A DNA stretch of 64,000 nt from Candidatus Thiodiazotropha sp. LNASS1 (GTDB taxonomy: Bacteria > Pseudomonadota > Gammaproteobacteria > Chromatiales > Chromatiaceae). Location of the stretch: the NCBI RefSeq assembly GCF_964212655.1, contig NZ_OZ156465.1:310001-374000 (forward strand), in the 5' to 3' direction. Below are positions 36,428-44,900 of this stretch, in pieces (position 1 is the stretch's first letter; every line of letters begins with the position of its first letter). The notes under the pieces were generated by a model. That model was not told the origin of the DNA, made no database searches, and saw only the letters and a program-made list of their open reading frames with translations. The translations under genes and the position numbers were made by a program.

Positions 36428-37909
36428 GTGCAGCAGAATACTAATCTATCTATACGTAGAAGGCTTTTAATCAGCCTGATAACCACCATTTTCATCCTAT
36501 GGCTGATTTCAGCCTATTTTGTCTTTCTTGCCGCTCACCATGAAGTAGAAGAGATCTATGATGCGACTTTGGCTCAGGAGTCCCGCATTCTTGCCACATT
36601 AATGGTTCATGAGGTGGAAGAGGACAATGAGGCAAGGGAGGATTTAAAAAAACTTGTTAAGGAGTTAGGTGATGATTTCATCAATAGTTCCGCCTCGTTC
36701 AAACTGTTTATTGATGAATTCATGGCTGATGAGAGCGAAAAAGACTATCTGACACTGGTGCCTCGTGAGCTTGCAACCGGTCATCGTTATGAAGCGAAAC
36801 TCGCGTTTCTCATAAAAGGGGTCAATGGCAGAACCTATTTACGATCAAACCTCCCGACCTCATTTAATACATTCACCGAGGGTTATAACAATGAAATCGT
36901 GGATGGCAAACTGTGGCGGATGTACGGTTTAAAGGAACCCAGTGGTCAGTTCCATGTGCAGATCGGGGAATTGATGTCAGTCCGTCAAGAGACTGTGTCG
37001 GAGATCGTTTTCAACAGTTTGTGGCCGATAATCGTTTCATTGCCCTTCATTGGATTGTTTATCTGGATCGTCGTGGGCGGGGGGCTGAAGCCGTTACAAT
37101 CCATCGCTGATAAAGTTAAGAATAGGGATCCAAAATCACTTGAATCGATCTCCACTCATGGTGTACCCAGAGAGGTCGTACCGATGGTAACCTCCCTAAA
37201 TAGCCTATTCCGTCGGGTGCAAAGAGTTTTAGACAATGAGCGGAGGTTTACAGCGGACGCTGCTCATGAATTGAGAACACCGATTGCTGCATTGAAGACG
37301 CTGGCCCAGGCTAAATCACTTGCTGACGAAAAGAATGGGCATGGCAATTTTCTGAATCAAGTGATACGGGGAGTCGATCGTGCAACTCACCTGCTGGAGC
37401 AGCTACTGACCCTCGCACGCATGGATAGTCGGTCCCTTGAGCATTCACATGTAGATGAAGTGGACCTGCATGGTGAATCGATCAACATATTGGCATCACT
37501 GGGTGCGACAGCCTTGGCGAAAGATATCGAACTCGCCTATGAAGGTGCGGAGCATCCGGTAATGGTGCCTGGCTATACACCAGGCATACAGATTCTGTTA
37601 AGGAATCTTATCGATAATGCAATTCGCTATACACCAGAAAAAGGGGAAGTCAGTGTAATATTGAATGAGCATGAATCAGATATTAAATTGGTTGTCACTG
37701 ATACCGGTCCCGGCATTCCAGAGGAGAAACAACAGGGGTTGTATCAGAGATTCAGGCGAGGGGAGGATGCCAATAGCCAAGGAAGCGGACTTGGGTTATC
37801 TATCGTCAAACGTATTGTTGATCTGCATCATGCAACGATAGAAATGGCTAATCGAAGTGACCGCAGCGGACTTACAGTTACAGTTTCTTTTCCCAGGGCT
37901 CTTGCATAA
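36428..37909 (+). CDS. Sensor histidine kinase (QseC/PmrB-like)
   Basis: A 493-residue inner-membrane kinase. Two transmembrane helices (residues ~13-35 and ~196-216) flank a ~160-residue periplasmic sensor. After a HAMP-like linker come the H-box FTADAAHELRTPIAALK with the phospho-histidine, the N-box LLRNLIDNAIRYTP, the G1 box VTDTGPGIPEE and the G2 box GSGLGLSIVKRI. GTG 36428 is the start. It phosphorylates the response regulator 9 bases upstream. The signal sensed cannot be deduced. Confidence 0.93.
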   Translation: MQQNTNLSIRRRLLISLITTIFILWLISAYFVFLAAHHEVEEIYDATLAQESRILATLMVHEVEEDNEAREDLKKLVKELGDDFINSSASFKLFIDEFMADESEKDYLTLVPRELATGHRYEAKLAFLIKGVNGRTYLRSNLPTSFNTFTEGYNNEIVDGKLWRMYGLKEPSGQFHVQIGELMSVRQETVSEIVFNSLWPIIVSLPFIGLFIWIVVGGGLKPLQSIADKVKNRDPKSLESISTHGVPREVVPMVTSLNSLFRRVQRVLDNERRFTADAAHELRTPIAALKTLAQAKSLADEKNGHGNFLNQVIRGVDRATHLLEQLLTLARMDSRSLEHSHVDEVDLHGESINILASLGATALAKDIELAYEGAEHPVMVPGYTPGIQILLRNLIDNAIRYTPEKGEVSVILNEHESDIKLVVTDTGPGIPEEKQQGLYQRFRRGEDANSQGSGLGLSIVKRIVDLHHATIEMANRSDRSGLTVTVSFPRALA

Positions 37910-37956
37910 GAAAGTAAAATATTTTGTCACCGGTTAACAATGACTGGCGCCAAAAT

Positions 37957-38673
37957 TCAATCTGGTTGCTGGTGCTGATCACAGATTTCCTTTGCCATTA
38001 CCAACAGATGCTCCAAATATCGAAGACGCTTTTCTGACAGCTCAACCTTGTCTTTCAGCTCAGAGTCCTCTTCACCACCATCAATGATATGAAAGGTGTC
38101 CTCAAAGAAAAAGACAAAGAAACTGTCAAGAAAACGAATCTCCCGGTTGGTGTCCATAATCAGATTATCAATGCCGAAAAGATCGATCATTTTTGGGTTA
38201 TCCGAGTTGCGCCAAGCTTGAGCCGCTTTGACGAAGCGGGCCAGTTGTATGCGAGCTTTAGGGTATCTGCACAACAGCTTCATTGCCTCTTCTTCATTCT
38301 GTTGATTCGCGATGTTGAACCAGATGTTGACTGCTTTCGCCAGGACTAAAACACTCGGTGTGCCGTTGATTTTACTGACCACAAACAGGGCATCTGGGAT
38401 GATTTCGTCGAGTGTTTCTTTCAATTGGCGGTAGTGACGAGCTAGCAGCCCCGCCTCACTGATTGAGTGGTCGGAAAATGGTCGTTTGATGACAAATTCC
38501 GTATAGATCACACCATCTTCATCATTGGATTCTATACCCTGCCGCTTATTGCTGCGCCATACTTCACAGTGGCTGCCAATCGTCGATACCAGAGTCGGTC
38601 GCAGGCGTTTTAGGTCGAGACAGGCAATATTTACTGATATCTGGCCGCCATCTTTATTTTCATTATTCTGCAT
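37957..38673 (-). CDS. Hypothetical protein with degenerate kinase-like segment
   Basis: A 238-residue soluble protein of unknown function. The region around DLFGIDNLIMDTNREIRFLDSFFVFF resembles the catalytic loop and DFG-type segment of protein-kinase-fold enzymes (N-x-x-hydrophobic-D followed by hydrophobic-D-S), but no P-loop or catalytic HxD is evident. The N-terminus has an extended region with FVIKRPFS where a kinase lysine could lie. The C-terminal ~30 residues are a predicted coiled coil. It is convergent with the histidine kinase gene. A conservative reading is that it is a hypothetical, possibly pseudokinase, protein. Confidence 0.55.
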   Translation of the reverse strand: MQNNENKDGGQISVNIACLDLKRLRPTLVSTIGSHCEVWRSNKRQGIESNDEDGVIYTEFVIKRPFSDHSISEAGLLARHYRQLKETLDEIIPDALFVVSKINGTPSVLVLAKAVNIWFNIANQQNEEEAMKLLCRYPKARIQLARFVKAAQAWRNSDNPKMIDLFGIDNLIMDTNREIRFLDSFFVFFFEDTFHIIDGGEEDSELKDKVELSEKRLRYLEHLLVMAKEICDQHQQPD

Positions 38674-38759
38674 CTGGTTGGTACCTTCAACTCAGGGATA
38701 GAAGAGAGAAAGGCTGCATGCATTAGGCGAAATGCCTCAACAGCACTTTGTAGATTGTG

Positions 38760-39725
38760 TCAATCTTGGGAGAGCACCTGTTTCAGGAATGCTGGAATAC
38801 GATGATCCAGCCAGTAGACAGGCCGCCCGGGAAGGGTGCCCTGAACAAATCCCACATGACCACCTCTATCTGAAAGTTCTAGTGAAACACCCGGGCCGAG
38901 ATCTTGCAAGCCTGGTACATCCTCCGGTTGCATGAATGGGTCATCCCGTGCGTGTAAAATGAGAGTAGGTGTTCTGATGTGTTTCAGGAATTGTGCGCAA
39001 CTGCAACGGTGGTAGTAATCAGCGGCATCGACAAATCCATTCTGTATGGCAGTTATTCGATCATCAAAATCATAAATTGTGCGTATAGAATCGAAACCCT
39101 CCACAACGGAATATGATCTGGAACGACACTTTTGTATATAGGACTTCAACAGCTTCCCTAAAAGATGGCGGTTGTATACTTGTGAAAAGCCTTGCTCGAG
39201 ACGTTTTACAGCACTTTCCAGATTAAAGGGAACTGACACAGCAACAGCCGCCTTTAAAGCTGAATCATGAGCTGATTCACCGAGATATTTGAGTAACAGA
39301 TTGCCGCCAAGCGATATGCCGATGATAGCCAGTGGTACATCTCCTTTGATGCGCAGATACTCGATTATTTCAACCAGATCTTCCGTGGCCCCGGAGTGGT
39401 AACTGCGTTGCAGTCGGTTAGGTACGCCGCTGCAACCTCTCAAATGCATGAACAGGCATCTGAAACCGGCTTTACTTAAGGCAGAGATGAGTGTGGTCGC
39501 ATAATGGGAGTCGAGAGAGCCTTCAAGTCCGTGTATCAACAAAACCAAGGGACCTTCAGATTCATGCCAGGTCAGGTCGATAAAATCCCCATCACGCAGT
39601 TCGACCCGCTCCCAGTGGAGATTGAGGAGTGGACGGTGTCTGAACAGGCTGGGCCAAATAGTCTGCAGATGAGGAGAAGGTAGCCACCAGGCCGGTTTGA
39701 ATTCACTTCTGATCAGTTGTTTCAT
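38760..39725 (-). CDS. Alpha/beta hydrolase, YheT family
   Basis: A 321-residue enzyme of the YheT/EMB8 branch of alpha/beta hydrolases. N-terminal PAWWLPSPHLQTIWPSLFR is the family signature. LLIHGLEGSLDSHY holds the oxyanion loop, GISLGGNLLLKYLGE the nucleophile Ser, and the C-terminal LSDRGGHVGFV the catalytic His; an acidic residue in LILHARDDPFM completes the triad. Substrate unknown, probably an ester. No signal peptide. It is 62 bases downstream of the LON-domain gene on the same strand, so co-transcription is possible. Confidence 0.93.
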   Translation of the reverse strand: MKQLIRSEFKPAWWLPSPHLQTIWPSLFRHRPLLNLHWERVELRDGDFIDLTWHESEGPLVLLIHGLEGSLDSHYATTLISALSKAGFRCLFMHLRGCSGVPNRLQRSYHSGATEDLVEIIEYLRIKGDVPLAIIGISLGGNLLLKYLGESAHDSALKAAVAVSVPFNLESAVKRLEQGFSQVYNRHLLGKLLKSYIQKCRSRSYSVVEGFDSIRTIYDFDDRITAIQNGFVDAADYYHRCSCAQFLKHIRTPTLILHARDDPFMQPEDVPGLQDLGPGVSLELSDRGGHVGFVQGTLPGRPVYWLDHRIPAFLKQVLSQD

Positions 39726-39787
39726 CTATTTTTTTGTTGTTAGCCGAGAGTGAATACTACACTTGAAAGCTGGCAAATGGACCGGGT

Positions 39788-40441
39788 TCAATGGGTCAAA
39801 TGACCGGTGTTATTGCTGCTCGCCATCTCCAATTTCGCCATCAGCAGCAGAAAACGTTCATCAAATGAGACTGCATCAAGGATGGACTGTTTGTCTTCAT
39901 GAGATAAAGGCAGAGCCGTGGTCAAGACATTGACAAGCTGTGGTGTCGTCAGTTTCTTGAGCTGATCGGTGTCTGTCTCAAGGGCATTGAAGGCCAGGTA
40001 TCGATCCAGACTGGAATAGATGCTGTTTCGTTTCTCTTCCGTGGTCCTCAGATTGAAATCATAATCGGATTCGAATCGCTCCCAATTGGGTTTAATCAGT
40101 CGATAACCCCGATCCGACGGCAACTCAGTCTGTATATCGAATCGACAGACACCTGTGATTATGATTTCGATGCGTCCATCGAGGGTCTCATTATAGAAAG
40201 AGATTCGAGCTGCACATCCTGTGGTTTGTAGTTGGTGTATTGTCGAGTGTTCACTGTCATCGGGCTGTATCATACCGATCAAATGATGGCTGCCCAGTGC
40301 ATCCTGCACCATGTTCAGGTATCGGGGTTCGAAGATGTTGAGTGGTAGTTGTGCCCCAGGCATGACAACTGCCCCGCTAAGTGGAAAGATAGGGAGCATC
40401 GACGGTAACTGCGGATAGTCGGGGATAAATGGATTTTGCAT
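39788..40441 (-). CDS. LON peptidase substrate-binding domain protein
   Basis: A 217-residue protein consisting of a stand-alone Lon N-domain: LPIFPLSGAVVMPGAQLPLNIFEPRYLNMV followed by the beta-rich half and a helical half. There is no ATPase or protease part. I chose ATG 40441 because AGGAG lies 7 bases upstream on the minus strand; a longer frame to 40477 exists. Such proteins are common in proteobacteria and their partner is unknown. It precedes the YheT-type hydrolase on the same strand. Confidence 0.9.
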   Translation of the reverse strand: MQNPFIPDYPQLPSMLPIFPLSGAVVMPGAQLPLNIFEPRYLNMVQDALGSHHLIGMIQPDDSEHSTIHQLQTTGCAARISFYNETLDGRIEIIITGVCRFDIQTELPSDRGYRLIKPNWERFESDYDFNLRTTEEKRNSIYSSLDRYLAFNALETDTDQLKKLTTPQLVNVLTTALPLSHEDKQSILDAVSFDERFLLLMAKLEMASSNNTGHLTH

Positions 40442-40910
40442 GAATGAACTCCTATAGCCAGTAAGAGTTGCCGTCAATCTGAATTATTCCGTATCTTTCC
40501 CCGATCGTTAGGGCCTGATATTACTAATCCAATCGGCTCTGATATGCCTATTCATCTGCCCAGCAAGGCAGTATTGGATAATTTATATTGAGCTACAAGA
40601 GAGAATGATAACACTACTGGACAGAATAATAGCCCCAGCCCTTTTGGTGCAACAGGGCCTGTTGGACTAGTGCTGACAGACATCAGGATCAGGATTGATC
40701 AGAGACTGATATCAATTCACTTACATAACCGTGTCATGATTCTATAATTCAAATAGGAGAAGCTGTCCCTATACTTTAGTCAGATAGTATCAATATCCAT
40801 ATATCCATCTGGTGACAACCGGACCGTGAAGACCAGGCACGGATTCTAAGGTTGATCAGTAGAGTGGTATGTCCAGGTAATTCCTTTTGGGTAAATACAA
40901 GGAGAGACAG
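40442..40910. other. Intergenic between divergent genes
   Basis: A 469-base gap holding the promoters of the LON-domain gene and of the aldolase. A short GC-rich palindrome-like stretch sits near 40640-40670 (TTTTGGTGCAACAGGGCCTG). No RNA gene or repeat was recognised. Confidence 0.4.
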
Positions 40911-41963
40911 ATGAGTTATATCGAATCCCTGCTCGGTAATGAGGCTGAAAGCTTGCTGGCCCACAGCTGCGAGACTATTGATAAAAAGATGTTGCAACTA
41001 CCTGGTCATGATTACGTCGATAGGGTGTTGAGCCAAAAAGATCTCAAGCCGGGTGTGCTGCGCGCAATGCAGACATTGATCGGTACAGGACGTCTGAGCG
41101 GTAGCGGTTATCTCTCCATTTTACCTGTAGACCAGGGTGTGGAGCACTCGGGAGGAGCGTCTTTTGCCGCCAATCCAATCTATTTCGACCCCGCCAATAT
41201 AGTTGAACTCGCCATCGAGGGCGGGTGCAATGCGGTCGCTTCCACCCTGGGTGTACTGGGTTCGGTGGCCCGTCGGTATGCCCACAAGATCCCCTTTTTG
41301 GTCAAAATCAACCACAATGAAATACTCAGTTATCCCAATTTTTATGATCAAACTCTGTTTGCATCGGTGGAGCAGGCCTTTGATATGGGGGCGGTTGCCA
41401 TAGGTGCGACTGTCTATTATGGGTCTGAGGAGTCAAGGCGGCAGATTCAGGAGATTTCGGAAGCTTTCCAACATGCCCATGAGTTGGGCATGGTTACTGT
41501 GCTATGGGCCTACCTCAGAAACAGTTCTTTTAAAGTGGATGGTGTCGACTACCATACAGCTGCAGATCTGACAGGTCAGGCCAATCATCTGGCAGCGACG
41601 ATTGAGGCAGATATCGTTAAACAGAAACAAGCGGTGGGAAATGGAGGCTATAAAGCCATCAAATTTGGCAAAACAGACAAAAAAGTCTATACAGAACTCA
41701 CCACCGAGCACCCAATTGATCTGGTGCGCTACCAGGTGGCCAACTGTTATATGGGTAGGGCCGGGCTTATCAACTCTGGTGGTGCCTCTTCAGGGGAGGG
41801 CGATTTGGCACAAGCGGTGCGAACCGCTGTCATCAACAAACGAGCAGGCGGCATGGGTATGATCTCCGGGCGCAAAGCATTTCAACGACCTATGGCGGAG
41901 GGTGTTGATCTGCTTCATGCGATTCAGGACGTCTATCTCAGCGATCAAGTTACAATTGCTTGA
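40911..41963 (+). CDS. fbaB: Class I fructose-bisphosphate aldolase (FbaB/DhnA type)
   Basis: A 350-residue Schiff-base aldolase of the archaeal/DhnA type, which interconverts fructose 1,6-bisphosphate with glyceraldehyde 3-phosphate and dihydroxyacetone phosphate. [10 protein letters not shown] near residue 74, FLVKINHNE, and [12 protein letters not shown] with the Schiff-base lysine are the key elements; [12 protein letters not shown] binds phosphate. ATG 40911 has GGAGAG 4 bases upstream. It stands alone, so regulation with other glycolytic genes is not visible. Its type contrasts with the class II aldolase usual in many gammaproteobacteria, and I cannot say whether a second aldolase exists. 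Confidence 0.92.
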   Translation: MSYIESLLGNEAESLLAHSCETIDKKMLQLPGHDYVDRVLSQKDLKPGVLRAMQTLIGTGRLSGSGYLSILPVDQGVEHSGGASFAANPIYFDPANIVELAIEGGCNAVASTLGVLGSVARRYAHKIPFLVKINHNEILSYPNFYDQTLFASVEQAFDMGAVAIGATVYYGSEESRRQIQEISEAFQHAHELGMVTVLWAYLRNSSFKVDGVDYHTAADLTGQANHLAATIEADIVKQKQAVGNGGYKAIKFGKTDKKVYTELTTEHPIDLVRYQVANCYMGRAGLINSGGASSGEGDLAQAVRTAVINKRAGGMGMISGRKAFQRPMAEGVDLLHAIQDVYLSDQVTIA

Positions 41964-42039
41964 AATATTAAAGAGTTATGGGCTTTTGTCTTATATTCGG
42001 AACGGCAGTGCTGATGATGGATCGGGCTATTTGGGTAAC

Positions 42040-42447
42040 ATGATGTGGGTATTTATCAAAGGGATTTCTGAAGAGATTTCGGTCAAGCAACTGCATAAGT
42101 TGATAACTCGCCAACTCAGTCCTCTCTGGTCTATCATGCCAATCAGAGGGGTGAAGGTGGAAGAGAGTAAAATCCTTAAAATCATGCACACCAGGTCCAG
42201 AGTTTGGGAATACTATGGACTTGTCTGTATCAAGCCCTCACGACAAGTTCATGCGGTAATAGGCAGGTTGAACACCATAAAAATCAATGGAATGAGATTG
42301 CAAGCTCATCCCTATATCAGGCGGCGTAAGAGTAGGGATCGACGTCAGCAGCTGGTCGAGGGAACAGAACAATTTCCGGGGGACCGTAGGCGTAGAGACC
42401 GCCGGCGTGGAAACCTGGTGAGTCAGGTCAGCGATCCCATGGACTGA
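42040..42447 (+). CDS. RRM-like small basic protein
   Basis: A 135-residue protein beginning at the ATG ATG at 42040/42043. The first ~95 residues alternate like a ferredoxin/RRM fold: strand WVFIKGIS, helix EISVKQLHKLIT, strand IRGVKVEES, strand YYGLVCIKP, helix RQVHAVIGRLN, strand IKINGMRLQAH. A C-terminal tail is rich in Arg (RRKSRDRRQQ, GDRRRRDRRR). This arrangement suggests an RNA-binding protein. I recognise no exact family. It follows the aldolase by 76 bases on the same strand. The frame continues upstream to 41902, but that part overlaps the aldolase. Confidence 0.6.
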   Translation: MMWVFIKGISEEISVKQLHKLITRQLSPLWSIMPIRGVKVEESKILKIMHTRSRVWEYYGLVCIKPSRQVHAVIGRLNTIKINGMRLQAHPYIRRRKSRDRRQQLVEGTEQFPGDRRRRDRRRGNLVSQVSDPMD

Positions 42448-42588
42448 CTGGCTGAAGTGCGGAGCCCATTTATCGATAATCTATTAAGGAGACGTGGAAG
42501 TTAACATTTTTTTTAAAATCACAGCTTTCGATAGGGTTTTACTGGCCCTAGAGTGATAGTACCCAAAACCAACTATAGAGAGATAACA

Positions 42589-42993
42589 ATGACAAAGTTA
42601 GTCGACATTGAAGGTATCGGTGATAAGTATGCTGCAAAGTTGACGTCAGCGGGGATCACCAGTCTGGAAAATCTGTTGGAAAAGGGAAGTACCAAAAAAG
42701 GCCGCAAGGAGATCGAAGATGCGACTTCGATTAGCGGAAAGCTGATTTTAAGATGGATCAACATGGCTGATCTATTCAGAATAAAAGGTATCGGTGAGCA
42801 ATACTCGGACCTGTTAGAGGCTGCCGGTGTGGATACTGTGCCGGAACTGGCGCAGCGTAAAGCGGAAAATCTGCAGAAGAAGATGGTTGAGGTCAATGAA
42901 GCCAAAAACCTTGTACGTGCCACGCCGAGCCTCTCATCGGTTGAAAAGTGGGTGGCGGAAGCCAAACAACTACCCCGTGTGGTCACCTATTGA
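42589..42993 (+). CDS. DUF4332 (helix-hairpin-helix) protein
   Basis: A 134-residue protein of the DUF4332 family. It has two tandem helix-hairpin-helix units: VDIEGIGDKYAAKLTSAGI near the N-terminus and FRIKGIGEQYSDLLEAAGV in the middle. Such motifs bind the DNA or RNA backbone non-specifically. The start ATG 42589 follows GAGAGATAACA. A strong terminator follows the stop. It is probably a single-gene unit. Confidence 0.92.
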   Translation: MTKLVDIEGIGDKYAAKLTSAGITSLENLLEKGSTKKGRKEIEDATSISGKLILRWINMADLFRIKGIGEQYSDLLEAAGVDTVPELAQRKAENLQKKMVEVNEAKNLVRATPSLSSVEKWVAEAKQLPRVVTY

Positions 42994-43047
42994 TACCGGG
43001 TGTGCCGCAAAATGGCTTTCCAGGTAGGGAAAGCAGGGCATCTTACG

Positions 43048-43079
43048 AAAAGGCCACTGTCGTCTGATAGTGGCCTTTT
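43048..43079. terminator. Intrinsic terminator (bidirectional) after DUF4332 gene
   Basis: AAAAGGCCACT at 43048-43058 pairs with AGTGGCCTTTT at 43069-43079 around a 10-base loop, with A-run before and U-run after the stem, so it can act on both strands. Confidence 0.9.
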
Positions 43080-43197
43080 CTACATGCACTGAATGATTGC
43101 GGGACTGATAGATACCCTTGTTGTAGTACGTTTCTGGATGAGAGTTTATTGGGTAGAATAGGCAGAGTTTAGGTAGGAACAAATCGGAGTCTGAAAT

Positions 43198-43455
43198 ATG
43201 CCGACCTATGATTACTATTGTGATGCCAACGGCGAGAAGGTTGAGGTCTTTCATCCCATGAATGAGTTGATCAGTAATTGGGGTGAATTATGCAGCAAAG
43301 TTAATAGGCCTCTAGGGGATACCGCAGGCAACGTACCAGTGCGGAGGTTAATCAGCAGTGCAGCTGTTATCAGTAGCACAAGCCTTGTTGACAGTGAACC
43401 GGCATGCCAAACTGGCGGTTGTTGTCCAGGCGGCAGTTGTGGATTTAACGAATAA
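43198..43455 (+). CDS. FmdB-like small protein
   Basis: An 85-residue protein that starts MPTYDYYCDANGEKVEVFH, as in the FmdB/putative zinc-ribbon family. The usual first CxxC pair is degenerate (YYCDANG, ELCSKV) and the C-terminus has an unusual cysteine cluster (ACQTGGCCPGGSCGF). It may bind a metal. It is 25 bases upstream of the zinc-metallopeptidase gene on the same strand and probably in an operon with it. Function unknown. Confidence 0.75.
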   Translation: MPTYDYYCDANGEKVEVFHPMNELISNWGELCSKVNRPLGDTAGNVPVRRLISSAAVISSTSLVDSEPACQTGGCCPGGSCGFNE

Positions 43456-43480
43456 TATGAGCAGGCCCTAATCAAGGGAG

Positions 43481-44164
43481 ATGGTCTATTTTCTACTGCT
43501 GGGGATACTGCTGCTGTTGATACTGGGACCACAGTTGTGGGTGCAGCATGTAATGACGAAATACAATCGTCACCAAGAAGAGAACTTCCCTGGCAATGGC
43601 GCAGAACTGGCCAGGCATCTCCTGGACCGCTATGGCCTGAACAAGGTCCAGGTAGAAAAAGCCGAATCCGGTGATCATTATGATCCCAGGGATAAAGCGG
43701 TTCGATTGTCAAAAGACAAACTGGAGGGGAGAACCCTTACGGCCATTACAATAGCAGCCCATGAGGTCGGGCATGCATTGCAGGATGCGGCGGGGGAATC
43801 GCTCTTTCAGTGGCGCAGCCGACTCGGATCGATTGCTATAGGGGCACAGCGGCTTGGTTCATTCTTACTCTTCGTGTCACCGATTCTCTCCATTGTCACG
43901 CGTGCACCCTCGGCAGGCCTGTTGAGTGCAACGGCAGCATTTCTTGTGATGGGCTCAAATGTGATCCTGCAATTGGCGACTTTGCCTGTTGAGCTTGATG
44001 CCAGTTTTAAAAAGGCTTTGCCGCTGCTCAAGAGCGGATACTTGGAGCCGGAGCAGTATCGTGGGGCAAAAAAAATATTAAGGGCTGCCGCATTCACCTA
44101 CCTATCTGCCTCGTTGGCCGGCTTACTCAATTTCTGGCAATGGATACGCGTATTAAAAAGATAG
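43481..44164 (+). CDS. Neutral zinc metallopeptidase, YugP-like
   Basis: A 227-residue membrane protein of the Zn_peptidase_2 family. An N-terminal helix (FLLLGILLLLILGPQLWV) is followed by AITIAAHEVGHALQD with the HExxH-type zinc site, and further hydrophobic segments at residues ~125-165. The Shine-Dalgarno AAGGGAG directly abuts ATG 43481, too close for an efficient start, so a slightly later start codon cannot be excluded. It follows the FmdB-like gene by 25 bases. Substrate unknown; probably acts on membrane proteins. Confidence 0.88.
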   Translation: MVYFLLLGILLLLILGPQLWVQHVMTKYNRHQEENFPGNGAELARHLLDRYGLNKVQVEKAESGDHYDPRDKAVRLSKDKLEGRTLTAITIAAHEVGHALQDAAGESLFQWRSRLGSIAIGAQRLGSFLLFVSPILSIVTRAPSAGLLSATAAFLVMGSNVILQLATLPVELDASFKKALPLLKSGYLEPEQYRGAKKILRAAAFTYLSASLAGLLNFWQWIRVLKR

Positions 44165-44318
44165 GGGTAAAAAACGTATTTCAGTAATATCTTCTGTAGC
44201 CAATGATGATTGCTCAGGGATAGAACGAGAATATTGACATAGAAGAATAACATCAAATATAGAATGCCTAAATAAATGAGAGATCATCTACAGAAACGAA
44301 ATAGGAGCGGAGGAGAGG

Positions 44319-44762
44319 ATGCCTGGTTATTTTAGATGGATTTGTCCAGTACGGTCGATCGGTGCGTTCCTGTTCTTGCAGCTATTTTCAATTAGTCTAT
44401 CTGCTGAAGAGTTGCAAGCGTCACCTGTTCCTGACGCCTATGTGGCCAGAGCACAGTTCACGACAGCAGTTGTCAATAGAGAACCGGTTGATCAGGTTGT
44501 AAAACTCGATGCACAGGCAACCAGGATCTTTTTCTTCACTGATTTGAGAAACCTGCAAGGTCGAACTGTGACCCATCGTTGGGAGTTTGATGGGCAGATC
44601 GTGAGCGGAGTGGATTTTGAAGTAGGTGGACCCCGCTGGCGAGTCTATTCAGCAAAAAGTTTGAATCCTGGTGAATCGGGAAAATGGACTGTGTTTGTGG
44701 TAGACGAGTCGGGTTGGCCCTTGCACGCATCAATTTTTGAGCATGGAGAGATTGCAAAATAG
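44319..44762 (+). CDS. DUF2914 family exported protein
   Basis: A 147-residue protein with signal peptide FLFLQLFSISLSAEE. The mature part is DUF2914: ARAQFTTAVVNREPVDQV, FFFTDLRNLQGRTVTHRWEFDG, RWRVYSAKSLNPGESGKWTVFVVDE. The family is thought to be a small beta-rich extracytoplasmic domain of unknown function. A strong Shine-Dalgarno GGAGGAGAGG directly precedes ATG 44319. It is convergent with the response regulator gene downstream. Confidence 0.88.
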   Translation: MPGYFRWICPVRSIGAFLFLQLFSISLSAEELQASPVPDAYVARAQFTTAVVNREPVDQVVKLDAQATRIFFFTDLRNLQGRTVTHRWEFDGQIVSGVDFEVGGPRWRVYSAKSLNPGESGKWTVFVVDESGWPLHASIFEHGEIAK

Positions 44763-44900
44763 CAGACCAGAGCGATATGGAGTTCACCACATCAGACTGG
44801 GAGGATTCAGTCCACCATTGAACCATCTTGGTTTTTTTAACGAATGGAAGGGGGATAACCCAAGGCGGAGTTACTTGTTGGCCAATAAAAATCTCTATGC

